From positions 111,570 to 175,569 of the forward strand of contig CAVYON010000001.1 in assembly GCA_963770035.1 (NCBI GenBank): DNA of 64,000 bases, read 5' to 3'. Of the stretch, positions 9,258-18,424 are shown in pieces. Both the position numbers and the translations under genes were made by a program. Below the pieces are notes generated by a model. That model searched no databases and was not told the origin of the DNA. It worked only from the letters and a program-made list of their open reading frames with translations. Source of the stretch: Roseiarcus sp963770035 (GTDB lineage: Bacteria > Pseudomonadota > Alphaproteobacteria > Rhizobiales > Beijerinckiaceae). Every line of letters starts with the position of its first letter. The first letter of the stretch is position 1.

Positions 9258-10786
9258 GCGCGACGCCGGCGTCGATCGATCCGCTGCTCGAGGTGCGCAA
9301 CCTCGAGAAGAGCTTTCCCGGCGTGCGCGCGCTGAGCGGCGTCTCGTTCGACGTCGGCGCCGGCGAGGTTCATGCGCTGCTCGGCGAGAACGGCGCGGGC
9401 AAGTCGACGCTGATCAAGATCGTCTCCGGCGTCTATCAGCCGGACGGCGGCGAGATCCTGATCGACGGGCGGGCCACGCGGTTCGCCGCGCCCGAGGAGG
9501 CCAAGCGAGCCGGGGTCGCGACCATCTATCAGGAGCTGCTGCTCTTCCCCGAACTCACTGTCGCCGAGAACATCTTCCTCGGCCATTCGCCGCGCGCCGG
9601 CGGCGGCCGGATCGACTGGCGCGCGATGCGGGCGGAAGCCGAGGCGCTGCTCGCCTCGCTCGAGATCGACGATCTCGCCGCCGACCAGATTGTCGGCGCG
9701 CTTTCCGTCGGCCACCGCCAGCGGGTCGAGATCCTGCGCGCGCTATCGCACGACGCCCGTATCCTGATCATGGACGAGCCGACCGCCGCATTGACCGAGA
9801 GCGACGTCAAGCGCCTGTTCGACATCGTCCGCAAGCTTAAAGGTCGGGGCGTCGGGATCGTCTACATCAGCCATCGGCTCGACGAGCTGTTCGAGATCGC
9901 CGACCGCGTCACCGTGCTGCGCGACGGCGCATTTGTCGGATCGCGCGCGATGGCGGAGACGAGCGCCGCCGAACTCGTCCAGATGATGGTCGGGCGCCGC
10001 ATTGAAAACCTGTTCCCGAAGACCGCCGTGCCGATCGGCGCGCCCGTGCTCGAGGCGAGCGATCTCGTCTGCCATCCGATGACACGAAACGTCAGCCTGA
10101 CCGTGCGCGCCGGCGAGATCGTCGGCCTTGCCGGGCTCGTCGGTTCCGGGCGCAGCGAGCTCGCCCAGGTTCTGTTCGGGATCACGCCGGCCGAGAACGG
10201 CGACATTCGGTTGATGGGCGAGAGTGTCACGATCGGCTCCCCCGAAAGCGCCCGCCAGCGCGGGATCGCTTACGTGCCTGAGGACCGAGGAGTCCAGGGA
10301 CTCGTCCGGCCTATGAGCGTGCTGCACAATTTCTCGCTCGCCGCGCTCGGCGGCCTGTCGCGCTTCGGCTTTATCGATCGCGCAGCCGAGCGCCGTCTGG
10401 CCGAGACCGGCGTCAAGCGATTCAGCGTCAAGACAAGTTCGGTCGACGAGATCGCCGGCCGCCTGTCCGGCGGCAACCAGCAGAAGATCGTGCTCGGCAA
10501 GTGGCTCGCCAACAATCCGAAGCTTCTCATTCTCGACGAGCCGACCCGCGGCATCGACGTCGGCGCCAAGGCGGAGATCCATCGCCTGATGTGCGAGCTC
10601 GCGGCCGAGGGGGTCGCGATCCTGATGATCTCGAGCGAGCTGCCCGAGGTGCTCGGCATGAGCGATCGGGTGCTCGTCATGCGCGAGGGCCGGCTGGTCG
10701 CCGAGTTCGATCGGGCGCACGCGACCTCGGAGGCGGTCGGCGCGGCGATGATGGGCTCGGAGCCGACGATGGAGCGTGCGGCGTGA
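9254..10786 (+). CDS. rhaT: rhamnose ABC transporter, duplicated ATP-binding subunit
   Basis: A 510-residue sugar ABC ATPase of the RbsA/MglA type with two nucleotide-binding domains. Domain 1: Walker A GENGAGKST, signature LSVGHRQR, Walker B ILIMDEPTAAL. Domain 2: degenerate Walker A GLVGSGRSEL, signature LSGGNQQK, Walker B LLILDEPTRGIDVG. The degenerate second Walker A is normal for this subfamily. It energises import by the two following permeases. The start ATG 9254 overlaps the rhaR stop (ATGA) and its own stop overlaps the next GTG start, indicating translational coupling. Rhamnose specificity is inferred from the flanking catabolic genes and mutarotase. Confidence 0.94.
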   Translation: MSATPASIDPLLEVRNLEKSFPGVRALSGVSFDVGAGEVHALLGENGAGKSTLIKIVSGVYQPDGGEILIDGRATRFAAPEEAKRAGVATIYQELLLFPELTVAENIFLGHSPRAGGGRIDWRAMRAEAEALLASLEIDDLAADQIVGALSVGHRQRVEILRALSHDARILIMDEPTAALTESDVKRLFDIVRKLKGRGVGIVYISHRLDELFEIADRVTVLRDGAFVGSRAMAETSAAELVQMMVGRRIENLFPKTAVPIGAPVLEASDLVCHPMTRNVSLTVRAGEIVGLAGLVGSGRSELAQVLFGITPAENGDIRLMGESVTIGSPESARQRGIAYVPEDRGVQGLVRPMSVLHNFSLAALGGLSRFGFIDRAAERRLAETGVKRFSVKTSSVDEIAGRLSGGNQQKIVLGKWLANNPKLLILDEPTRGIDVGAKAEIHRLMCELAAEGVAILMISSELPEVLGMSDRVLVMREGRLVAEFDRAHATSEAVGAAMMGSEPTMERAA

Positions 10787-11778
10787 GCGCCATCCCGTTC
10801 ACCAGCGCGGCCGCCCCGCGCACGAGCCTGCTCAGGCGCCTCGCCTCGCAGGAGGCGCTGCTCGCCGTCGCCGTGATCGGCCTTGCGGTCGTGGTCGGAT
10901 TCGTCAATCCGCGCTTCCTCGCCTATCGCAATCTCGCCGATATCCTGCTCGGCAACGCCTATATCGCGATCGCCGCCGTCGGCATGTCGATGGTCATCAT
11001 CTCCGGCAACATCGACATCTCGGTCGGCGCGCTGATCGGCGTGCTGGCGACGGTCAGCGGCTCGCTCGCGGTCGCCGGCGCGCCGACGGTCGTGACTTGG
11101 CTCGCCCCGCTTGTCCTCGGCGTCGCCGTGATGGCGGCGCAGGGCGTGGTCGTCGCCTATCTGCGCATCCCCGCGATCGTGGTCACGCTCGGCATGCTGT
11201 CGATCCTGAAGGGAGGCCTGATCAGCGTCACCGGCGGCCGGTGGATCACCGACCTGCCGCAGAGCTTCCATCTCGCCGACCTCAACGTGCTCGGCGTCCC
11301 GATGCCGGTCGTCATCATGGTCGTGGCCACCGCGCTCGCGGCGTTCTGGATGCGCTATTCGCCGCGCGGCCGCGCAATCTATGCGACCGGCGGCAATGCG
11401 GAAGCCGCGCGGCTCTGCGGCGTCGATCCGCAGCGCACGGTCGTGATGGTGTTCGCCATCCACGGGCTTTTTGCGGGCCTCGCGACGCTCGTCTATGCGA
11501 CGCAGCTGCGCGTCATCCAGTCGACCACACCGTCCGGCCTCGAGCTCACCATCATCACCGCCTCGGTCGTCGGCGGCGTCAGCATCCTCGGCGGCGTCGG
11601 CACGGTGGTCGGCTCGACGCTGGCGGCCATCCTGATCGCCGAGATCACCAGCGCCCTCGTCTTCATCAACGTCTCGCCCTACTGGACCGACGCCCTGCGG
11701 GGCGGCCTGATCCTGGCGACCGTCATCGCCGACATTCTGCGGCGCCAACGACGCGCGGCGCGGGGATGGAAAAAATGA
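10783..11778 (+). CDS. rhaP: rhamnose ABC transporter permease
   Basis: A 331-residue inner-membrane permease of the RbsC/BPD_transp_2 family with about eight to ten hydrophobic segments. The family signature is seen in GMSMVIISGNIDISVGALIG and in YSPRGRAIYATGGNAEAARL, followed by TIITASVVGGVSILGGVGTV near the C-terminus. Starts with GTG 10783, overlapping the stop of the ATPase gene by four bases; ends overlapping the next permease by four bases. Pairs with the second permease to form the heterodimeric channel. Confidence 0.92.
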   Translation: MSAIPFTSAAAPRTSLLRRLASQEALLAVAVIGLAVVVGFVNPRFLAYRNLADILLGNAYIAIAAVGMSMVIISGNIDISVGALIGVLATVSGSLAVAGAPTVVTWLAPLVLGVAVMAAQGVVVAYLRIPAIVVTLGMLSILKGGLISVTGGRWITDLPQSFHLADLNVLGVPMPVVIMVVATALAAFWMRYSPRGRAIYATGGNAEAARLCGVDPQRTVVMVFAIHGLFAGLATLVYATQLRVIQSTTPSGLELTIITASVVGGVSILGGVGTVVGSTLAAILIAEITSALVFINVSPYWTDALRGGLILATVIADILRRQRRAARGWKK

Positions 11779-12746
11779 GCGCCGTCGCGGAAACCGGCGC
11801 CTGGCGGGCGCCGTGGTGGCTCAAGCGCCACGAGACGCTGCTCGCGATCATCCTCGTCGTCGCGCTGATCGGCCTCGGCGCCTTCAACGACCGCTTCCTC
11901 ACGGTCGACAACCTCCTCAATCAGGGCCGGCTGATGACGGAGATCGGGCTCATCGCGTTGCCGATGACCTTCGTCATCATCACCGGCGGGATCGACCTCT
12001 CGGTCGGCGCGATCGTCGGCCTCAGCGCGGTCATGCTCGGCTATTCGTGGAAGACGTTCGGCTTTCCGCTGCCGCTCGCGATCGTCTTTGCGCTGTTCAT
12101 CGGCGGCCTCGCCGGCTTCGTCAACGGCCTGGTGATCACGCGGATCAAGGTGCCGCCGCTCATCATGACGATCGCCACGCTCGCGCTTTATCGCGGGTTG
12201 GCGGAGGGGGTGAGCCAGGCGCACTCCGTTCGTGGATATCCCGAATGGTTTTATGTCCTGGGCCAGGGCGACGTGTTCGGCATCCCGACCCAGCTCCTGA
12301 TCCTGATCGTGCTGATCGTGATTGCGGGCGTCGCGCTCGACCGGACCACCTTCGGGCGCACGCTCTACGCCATCGGCGCGAACGAGACGGCCGCGCGTTT
12401 TTCCGCCCTCAACGTCGATCGGACGAAGCTCGTCATCTACACGCTCTCCGGCCTCGCCTCCGGCCTCGCGGCGATCGTGCTCGTTTCCCGCGTGACCACC
12501 ACGCGCATGGATATGGGCATGGGCTACGAGCTCGACGTGATCGCGGCGGTGGTGCTGGGCGGAACCAGCATCTTCGGCGGCTCGGGCACGATCTGGGGTA
12601 CGGTGATCGGCCTCGTGATGATCCAGCTCTTGAAGAACGGGCTGGCGCTGACGGGGGTCAAGGGCGACGCGACCATCGTCGTCATCGGGGTGGCGCTCAT
12701 TCTGTCGGTGCTGATCGCAAGTTCGCTCCAGCGCCGAAGGGAGTGA
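11775..12746 (+). CDS. rhaQ: rhamnose ABC transporter permease, second subunit
   Basis: A 323-residue permease of the same RbsC-like family, paralogous to the preceding gene. Family motifs: MTFVIITGGIDLSVGAIVGL, TTFGRTLYAIGANETAARFS and VIAAVVLGGTSIFGGSGTIW. Start ATG 11775 overlaps the preceding stop (ATGA). The N-terminal cytoplasmic tail is Trp/Arg-rich (WRAPWWLKRHE) before the first helix. Together with the first permease it forms the transmembrane pore of the rhamnose importer. Confidence 0.92.
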   Translation: MSAVAETGAWRAPWWLKRHETLLAIILVVALIGLGAFNDRFLTVDNLLNQGRLMTEIGLIALPMTFVIITGGIDLSVGAIVGLSAVMLGYSWKTFGFPLPLAIVFALFIGGLAGFVNGLVITRIKVPPLIMTIATLALYRGLAEGVSQAHSVRGYPEWFYVLGQGDVFGIPTQLLILIVLIVIAGVALDRTTFGRTLYAIGANETAARFSALNVDRTKLVIYTLSGLASGLAAIVLVSRVTTTRMDMGMGYELDVIAAVVLGGTSIFGGSGTIWGTVIGLVMIQLLKNGLALTGVKGDATIVVIGVALILSVLIASSLQRRRE

Positions 12747-12801
12747 CGACTCCAAAGAGTTAGCCGCGCCGGTGCGGCGAAGCAGGGAAGGAAACCAAAC
12801 A

Positions 12802-13923
12802 ATGAAGTCGAGGTATCTGGTGACGACGACGGCGGCGGCCTTCGCGCTGTCCGTCTGGGCGACGGGCGCGAATGCGGCCGCCAAGTGGGACGGCGGCGAC
12901 GATCTGCCGACCAGCCCGCTCGAATGCGGGATGGGCGCGCCGCCCGCGCCTGCGCCGATGAAATACGACGGCGGCCAGCCGACCAACCCGCCGAACAAGG
13001 CCGGCAAGGAGATCACCGTCGTCGACGTGCCGAAGCTGATCGGCATCGGCTATTTCAACGCGACGTCGAAGGGCATCCAGGACGCCGCCAAGGAGCTCGG
13101 CAACGTCAAGGCCAAGACCGACGGCCCGACCGAGGCCAAGATCGACGAGCAGATCAAGTTCATCGACAACTACATCACCAGCGGCGTCGACGGCATTCTG
13201 TTCGCCGCCAACGACCCCGTCGCCATCGCGCCGGTGCTGAAGAAAGCGCTTTCGAAGGGCATCCATGTCGTCGGCTACGACGCCAACTCGACGCCCGACG
13301 CGCGCGAATGGTTCGTCAACCAGGCCCAGTTCAACGGCATCGCCAAGGCGATGATGGACTCGATGGCCAAGGAGAGCGGCGAGGACGCCAGCTTCGCCAT
13401 CGTCACCTCGACCTTCACCACGCCGAACCAGGCGCGCTGGATCGCCGAGATGCAGGCCTATGCCGCCAAGTGCCACCCGAAGATGCAGTGGCTGGAGACG
13501 GTCGAGGCGCAGGAGGACAACAACCTGTCCTTCAACCAGGCGACCACGCTGATCAACAAATACGGCGACAAGCTCAAGGGCCTGTTCGGCATGACCTCGG
13601 TCGCCACGCCGGCCTCCGCTGAAGCGGTGACCAAGGCGGGCCTGTGCGGCAAGGTTGCGGTCGTCGGCCTCGCCACGCCGAACGCAATGAAGCCTTACGT
13701 CCACGCCGACTGCGTGAAATCGGTGGTGTTATGGAACCCGATCGATCTCGGCTACGCCGCCATGTACGTGATGCGCGCAGCCGTGGACGGCAAGCTCAAG
13801 CCCGGCGACGCCTCGGTCGAGGCCGGCAAGCTCGGCAAGCTCAACGTGATCAACGGCAGCGAAATCCTGCTTGGGGCGCCCTTCGTCTACACCAAGGACA
13901 ACATCGACAAGTTCGACTTCTAG
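12802..13923 (+). CDS. rhaS: rhamnose ABC transporter periplasmic substrate-binding protein
   Basis: A 373-residue periplasmic sugar-binding protein of the Peripla_BP_4 class. It opens with a signal peptide (KSRYLVTTTAAAFALSVWAT, cleavage likely after ANA), followed by the mature fold with VPKLIGIGYFNATSKGIQDA, SGVDGILFAANDPVAIAPVL and VVGYDANSTPDAREWFVNQA. The ribosome site AGGGAAGGA precedes ATG 12802; the frame extends upstream to 12772 but that part is not signal-like. It lies 55 bases after the second permease. In the Rhizobium locus the binding protein precedes the ATPase, whereas here it follows the permeases. Confidence 0.92.
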   Translation: MKSRYLVTTTAAAFALSVWATGANAAAKWDGGDDLPTSPLECGMGAPPAPAPMKYDGGQPTNPPNKAGKEITVVDVPKLIGIGYFNATSKGIQDAAKELGNVKAKTDGPTEAKIDEQIKFIDNYITSGVDGILFAANDPVAIAPVLKKALSKGIHVVGYDANSTPDAREWFVNQAQFNGIAKAMMDSMAKESGEDASFAIVTSTFTTPNQARWIAEMQAYAAKCHPKMQWLETVEAQEDNNLSFNQATTLINKYGDKLKGLFGMTSVATPASAEAVTKAGLCGKVAVVGLATPNAMKPYVHADCVKSVVLWNPIDLGYAAMYVMRAAVDGKLKPGDASVEAGKLGKLNVINGSEILLGAPFVYTKDNIDKFDF

Positions 13924-13981
13924 GGTTCCACGCTTCTTCACCCCTCTTTCGCGGGGTGACAGGCACGTTAGACTGCCCTGT

Positions 13982-14069
13982 TGTCATGCCCGCGAAAGCG
14001 GGCATCCAGGCTGGCCGCCGAACTTTCAAGCTCTGGGGCCTCTGGACCCCCGCTTTCGCGGGGGTGACA
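13982..14069. repeat. inverted palindromic intergenic element
   Basis: Two inverted copies of a hairpin unit flank a short spacer: ATGCCCGC-GAAA-GCGGGCAT at 13986-14005 and CCCCCGC-TTTC-GCGGGGG at 14047-14064, bounded by TGTCA on the left and TGACA on the right. A partial extra hairpin (CCCC-TCTTTCG-CGGGG) lies just before, near 13950. This is the architecture of the dispersed palindromic elements of alphaproteobacteria. It sits inside the rha operon between binding protein and mutarotase, so it could stabilise the upstream mRNA or attenuate transcription. Confidence 0.75.
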
Positions 14070-14100
14070 GCCAGAATCGAGGAGCGACAATCAGAAGTCC

Positions 14101-14415
14101 ATGCAGCGTTACGCCTTCAAGATGGCCCTCAATCCCGGCGCGGCGGACGAATACCGCCGCCGCCACGACGCGATCTGGCCCGAGCTTACGGCGCTGCTCA
14201 GGGCGAAGGGCGTCCGCAACTATTCGATCTTTCTCGACCCCGGGACGAATACGCTCTTCGCCTGTCTCGAACGGCCCGAGTCTCACAGGATGGACGATTT
14301 GCCGGTCGACCCGGTGATGCGGCGCTGGTGGAGGGCGATGAAGGACACCACGGCCACGAACCCGGACGGCAGCGACGTCACGGCGCCGCTTGCCGAGATG
14401 TTTCACCTGGATTGA
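14101..14415 (+). CDS. rhaM: L-rhamnose mutarotase
   Basis: Interconverts alpha and beta anomers of L-rhamnose, supplying the anomer used by the isomerase. The 104-residue product has the family's exact length and fold: YAFKMALNPGAADEYRRRHD with the conserved Arg/His, IWPELTALLRAKGVRNYSIF, and the C-terminal VMRRWWRAMKD plus PLAEMFHLD ending. It is the homologue of rhizobial RhaU. It is the last rha gene seen; the rhamnulokinase gene that follows it in Rhizobium leguminosarum is absent here. Confidence 0.95.
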   Translation: MQRYAFKMALNPGAADEYRRRHDAIWPELTALLRAKGVRNYSIFLDPGTNTLFACLERPESHRMDDLPVDPVMRRWWRAMKDTTATNPDGSDVTAPLAEMFHLD

Positions 14416-14453
14416 CGCTCGGCCGGCGGGATCGCCAGCCCGACCGCGGACCG

Positions 14454-14894
14454 CTAGTCGTTGCGGTCGGCGTCAGCGGATTTGCGCTGCGGCGGACCGC
14501 CGGCAGCGGCGCCGCGCCTTCTGAACGACAGCACCGTGCCGGGCGCTCGGCTGCCGGCGGCGATCCGCCGCCGTCCCGTGCCGGTCAGCACAAAACGGCC
14601 CCAGACCTCGTCCCAACGCACGAGGTTGGCCTGGAGAACGTTCTCGCGCAGCAGCATGGTCATTGGGTCGTGGACGCTCGCCGGCGCCACGTCCCCGTGC
14701 GCTTCCACGCGCTTCAAGGCCTCGATCAGTCTCGCTTCCAGGGCGTCGTTCATCGCTCGATACACATGATACGGACGGACGGCTTGCGCAAGCCCTGCCG
14801 GCGCCCAGGATGGTCGCACCCTGTCGCGCTGTGGGAAAGCGAGCCCCAGCCGCGCCAACTCATGGACGGCCTGAACCTGCTTGGTGTCCCCCAA
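14454..14894 (-). CDS. hypothetical protein downstream of TadE-like gene
   Basis: An open frame of about 146 residues following the TadE-like gene on the same strand. No family is recognised. The sequence has a charged helical middle (MNDALEARLIEALKRVEAHG), a short segment with VHDPMTMLLRENVL and RWDEVWGRFVLTGTGRRRI, and a basic C-terminus with RKSADADRND; there is no signal peptide or membrane helix. No ATG exists at the proper end; I chose TTG 14894, but TTG 14972 (overlapping the neighbour) is possible. Codon pattern is consistent with a real gene, but the function is unknown. Confidence 0.55.
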   Translation of the reverse strand: MGDTKQVQAVHELARLGLAFPQRDRVRPSWAPAGLAQAVRPYHVYRAMNDALEARLIEALKRVEAHGDVAPASVHDPMTMLLRENVLQANLVRWDEVWGRFVLTGTGRRRIAAGSRAPGTVLSFRRRGAAAGGPPQRKSADADRND

Positions 14895-14919
14895 TTCGAA
14901 ACGCCAGGGTTTCGTTTTG

Positions 14920-15393
14920 TCAATTGGCCCCAGGGAAGCACGCGGCGCCCGTGATGACCTTTCCCGTCGCAAAAGGGGCGATCAGCGCAGGAACGACGGA
15001 CTGGAACGTATAAGTGACCTGCACTTGCGAAAATCCCGACACGCCGTTGCACGAGCCCGAGGTCGATATCGTGATGTTCGCCGCCGGCACCGTCAGCAGC
15101 CACTTCTGCGCTTCGTTCTGGATGAACGAGACGGCGTTCGACAGGCTGTAGGTTCCATTGGGCGAGCAACCGTTCAGGTTCATGCCGATGCATCGCGCCC
15201 CCGCCGTCGCCGTCTCCTGGATCGCCTCGATCGTCCACGTGTACCGTGCGTACTCGAAGACCCCGAACATCAAGGTGAGGAACGGCGTCACGACCAGGGC
15301 GAACTCGATCGCCGCCGCCCCGCTGTCGCACGATCGTATCGCGCGCGCCCCGCGCCGCTTCCTCCCCATTCTTTCGTCGCGCGTGCGCATCAT
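14920..15393 (-). CDS. TadE-like pseudopilin-type protein
   Basis: A 157-residue protein with the TadE-family N-terminus: a short basic leader, then SGAAAIEFALVVTPFLTLMF with the conserved Glu that follows the prepilin-type processing site, and a single membrane helix. The periplasmic part is short and contains three widely spaced cysteines (GARCIGM, NLNGCSPNG, SGSCNG) and ends in AACFPGAN. TadE and TadF are minor pseudopilins of Flp/Tad pili. The start ATG 15393 overlaps the stop of the preceding gene (ATGA), so the two are translationally coupled. No Tad ATPase or platform genes are near, so whether a pilus is made here is unknown. Confidence 0.85.
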   Translation of the reverse strand: MMRTRDERMGRKRRGARAIRSCDSGAAAIEFALVVTPFLTLMFGVFEYARYTWTIEAIQETATAGARCIGMNLNGCSPNGTYSLSNAVSFIQNEAQKWLLTVPAANITISTSGSCNGVSGFSQVQVTYTFQSVVPALIAPFATGKVITGAACFPGAN

Positions 15394-16010
15394 TGAGCCT
15401 GCACCACGGTCGTCGTCGTGAAGGTCTGGGACGGGATCAGGCTGTTCGCGCCGAAGATGGAGGTGAATTGCTTGGACGCCGCGATCGTCACGAACTTGCC
15501 CGCAATCCCCCCGCCCGAGCAGGTCGAGCCGCAGGTCACGCTCGACCCCCAACTGCTCACCCCGCCGCTCGCCGCCGGAGTCGGGCAGTAGCAGAGGTCG
15601 GCTGCGCTCGCCGTTCCCCCGGTCGTCAGGGCGCCTGCGGTCACGGTTGCGGTCGGCCCGTTGTTGACAGTGACGACGGCGTTGGCCGAGTCGGCGGAAC
15701 TGGCATTGCTGGCGATATTCGCCAGCGACCGCGCGAGCCCTGGGCCGGCGGTCGAACTCACGCTCGACGCGCTGAGAATTGCGTATTGCTCAGCGGCGGA
15801 CACCGCAGCATTGAGGGCGAACTTGTCGTAGATGGCCGTGCCAATGTCGACCGTCCCGAGCAGTAGCAGCACGAGAACCGGAGCGATCAGGGCAAATTCG
15901 ACAACGGACGTTCCCTCATCGTCCGCCAGCAACTCGGTCGCCAAGACGACCCTCTGCGGTGGGTCCTGCGCCCGCTTTCGCTTTCCTGATCTGAGGCGAT
16001 CCGCACCCAT
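15390..16010 (-). CDS. TadE-like pseudopilin-type protein, Ser/Ala-rich
   Basis: A 206-residue protein with basic cytoplasmic leader, then GTSVVEFALIAPVLVLLLLG, the hydrophobic TadE-type helix with conserved Glu, and an extracytoplasmic domain very rich in Ser, Ala, Thr and Gly (for example NAVVTVNNGPTATVTAGALT) with a Cys-rich loop (CYCPTP, VTCGSTCSGGG). Start placed at ATG 16010, because the family leader begins there. It lies between the TadG-like gene (35 bases upstream) and the second TadE-like gene (4-base overlap), forming a three-gene unit. Confidence 0.85.
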   Translation of the reverse strand: MGADRLRSGKRKRAQDPPQRVVLATELLADDEGTSVVEFALIAPVLVLLLLGTVDIGTAIYDKFALNAAVSAAEQYAILSASSVSSTAGPGLARSLANIASNASSADSANAVVTVNNGPTATVTAGALTTGGTASAADLCYCPTPAASGGVSSWGSSVTCGSTCSGGGIAGKFVTIAASKQFTSIFGANSLIPSQTFTTTTVVQAQ

Positions 16011-16044
16011 TGACGTCACGCGCTCCCGCGCATTCGAAACCCCG

Positions 16045-18013
16045 TCACTGCACCAGGACCGGCGTGCTGCTTGTGCCGGCCCCAGCGAGGCACTGCGACG
16101 CAACCGCCGTCCCGCCATTCAGCGTGACCTGCGTGGCGACAATTTCGAGGCATTGGCCAGCCCCACTGCCGATGCTTGCGCCGCCGCTCAGGGCCATCGG
16201 ACCATTCGGAAAGTAGAGCGCACCGTTGACGGTCGTGGCGGTTGCGCCCTCAGTCAGTGAAATGCCGCCCGTCACCGAGGTCGACAGCGGTCCGACGACC
16301 GCCACATTCTGGTAAGTTCCCGAACCCGGGGCCGAAACCGCCACGTGGTTGTACCCGCTGCCGATGACGAAGACGCTTGTCGAAGGGGCTCTTATGGCTT
16401 TTGGCGAGGAACCGGTGAGCGCGATCGCGACGTTGATCCCGGACACTCCGACCGAACCGTTGGCGCACGACACGTCGCCGCCGCCGCTGGCGCCGGCCCA
16501 GAAGTTGCCGGCGATCGCATAGAGGCCCGACCCGAGCGTAAGTCCTCCGGCCACCGACACGCTGCCGTTGATGTCGTGATTTGTCGCTTGTGGAAGGGTG
16601 ATGCACGCGCCGCCACTCTGGTACAGATCGCCGACTATCTGGAAGTTCGAACCGACCGCGTCCGCGAGAGTTGTCTTCGAGCCGCCGCCGACGTTGAGAC
16701 CATAACCGTTGCTCGAGGCGCCGATCTGGTAGGTGTTGCTCGACCCGGCGCCGAAAGAGATCGTCTCGCCGCCGCTGTTGTAAATGCCGGAGGTGAGCAC
16801 GAACGTGCTCGACGTCCCCGACAGGCTCGCGCCGAGCGTCAGACTCGTCCCGGTGTGGCAGATCGAGTAGCGCCCCCCCGAGCACGAGGGCCCCTGGCCG
16901 ATGCTGAACGACCCCGCGCCAAAGGTGGTCGTCGTGCCGCCGTTGGTGACAAGTCCCTGCGCCAGGTTGAAGCTTCCCGAGCCGAATGTAAGATTTCCGC
17001 TGTTTGTGACTGTTCCCGAGAAGTTGTAGGTGGCGGACCCACTAAAGGTAACAGTGCCGCCCGATACAGTCAGGGATCCGAAATTGTACGTTCCTCCGGC
17101 CGTGCACGTCACGGCCCAGTTTGCCGACCACGCTGGACCCGTCGCTGTACATCCGGCAGGCAAAGCTGGAGGGTACTGTGTGTACCCGAAGGTGACGGCC
17201 GTCCCGCTACTCACCGAAGGGACTGTCGGGCTCGTCAAGGATTTCGTTTGCGACCGCACGCGCGTTGGCGGCGACGATGGCTGCGTTGCCGGCCAGCGGA
17301 TCCGGAGTCGAAACTTTCTTGATCGTCCCGGTGATGCCGGAACATCCGACCGTCGGCGCCGAGCCATTGTACTGGATATCCTTGGCCGTCACATAAGTGC
17401 CGCACGGGACCACGACCGACGCTTGCGAGGCGACCACGCAGTTCGGCGCCGAAACGTGAGTCCCGCCAGACAGCGAGACGCCCGCGCCCGAAGACTTCAG
17501 GGCAAGGATGCAGGGCGGCGTGCTCGTTGGGATTTCGGCGTAGGACGTCGAGTGGATCGCAAGGCTGCCGCCAAACCCGAGAACCTGCCCGAGGACGATC
17601 GGCTCGTCGGTCGCGACCGTGGCCTGAACCGCCTGGTTCGTGGCGGTCCGCGGCGAGGTCACGAGGCTCGCCGTCACCGCGGTCGTCGCGACGCCGTTCA
17701 GGAGCGCGACGTTTTGCGCGGCGGACTGCATAGTTGTTTGGCTCCCGCCAGGCGCCGCGTAGGCGAGTGCGCCCGCATAGGCCGCCTCGTCGGCGACCCG
17801 CTGCATCTCATCCCGGACCAGCAGGCCGTGCCCGAACTCGACGGCGAGGGCGATCACGCCCATCGCGACCGGCAGCGTCACGGCGGCAACGATTGCAATC
17901 GCGCCCCGCTCGTTCGCAAAAAAATTGCTGGAGGACGACGTCAGCGACGCGATGGCCGCCGATCGGCCGCCCTTCAGAAGCTTGGTCAAACGCTTCTTCA
18001 CGGTCGGCTCCAC
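16045..18013 (-). pseudogene. TadG-like protein with Gly/Ser/Thr-rich passenger, frameshifted
   Basis: Two overlapping frames make one protein of about 655 residues. The first (from ATG 18013) begins with a basic leader and NERGAIAIVAAVTLPVAMGV, the TadG/TadE-type membrane helix, then LAVEFGHGLLVRDEMQRVAD and a long periplasmic part. At about 17221-17235 the coherent sequence shifts frame (DEP, then TVPSVSSGTAVTFGYTQ in the other frame) and continues with a low-complexity, beta-rich passenger full of Gly-Ser-Thr repeats such as GGTVTFSGSATYNFSGTV and SGIYNSGGETISFGAGSSN. TadG-type proteins anchor Tad pili or act on the surface. It heads the three-gene tad-like unit. The frameshift may be decay or a read error. 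Confidence 0.8.
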
Positions 18014-18424
18014 ACGTTCACGCTATCACTAGTAGAGCACGCCGATTAACATCCGTTTAATTAATACTTTCAAAGTCGGCGAAGACTCTTTGCCGCGCGA
18101 AGTAATATTTGGGTAAAACTGTCCGAATGATCTCCAGCAAGCGGCCGGTCGACCCGCACATAGCCGCCTTCATGTAGCGCTCAACCGCAAGAAGCTGCGC
18201 CAGGCACGCCGGCGCGAAGGCCGCTACCTGTTGCGAACCAACATGTGCGGCCGCGAGTTCCGCCGAGCCGTGGCGGTTCAAGCGCCTGACTCGTCAAAGG
18301 CTGGATCCAAGCAACAAGGCTTTAAGGCTGATCTAGCACAGGAAATGGACGTTGACTGCCGGCGTACCGGCGGCAAGGCTGTAACGAGGCGACACTCTTT
18401 CGACACGTTCGGGGACAAGCAAAA
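18014..18424. other. divergent intergenic region, tad-like unit / PEP-CTERM gene
   Basis: This 411-base gap separates the minus-strand tad-like genes from the plus-strand secreted protein. It is AT-richer near 18040-18120, as expected for promoters, and a short minus-strand frame (18057-18281) has no recognisable protein character. No known RNA or repeat is seen. Confidence 0.4.

Noticed and set aside
13940..14070. CRISPR-like repeats
   Set aside because: The hairpin units are inverted, few and without regular spacers; they fit palindromic extragenic elements instead. No CRISPR array is seen in the window.
18057..18281. Short minus-strand frame in the tad-like/PEP-CTERM gap
   Set aside because: No ribosome site or family character; region is more likely promoter.
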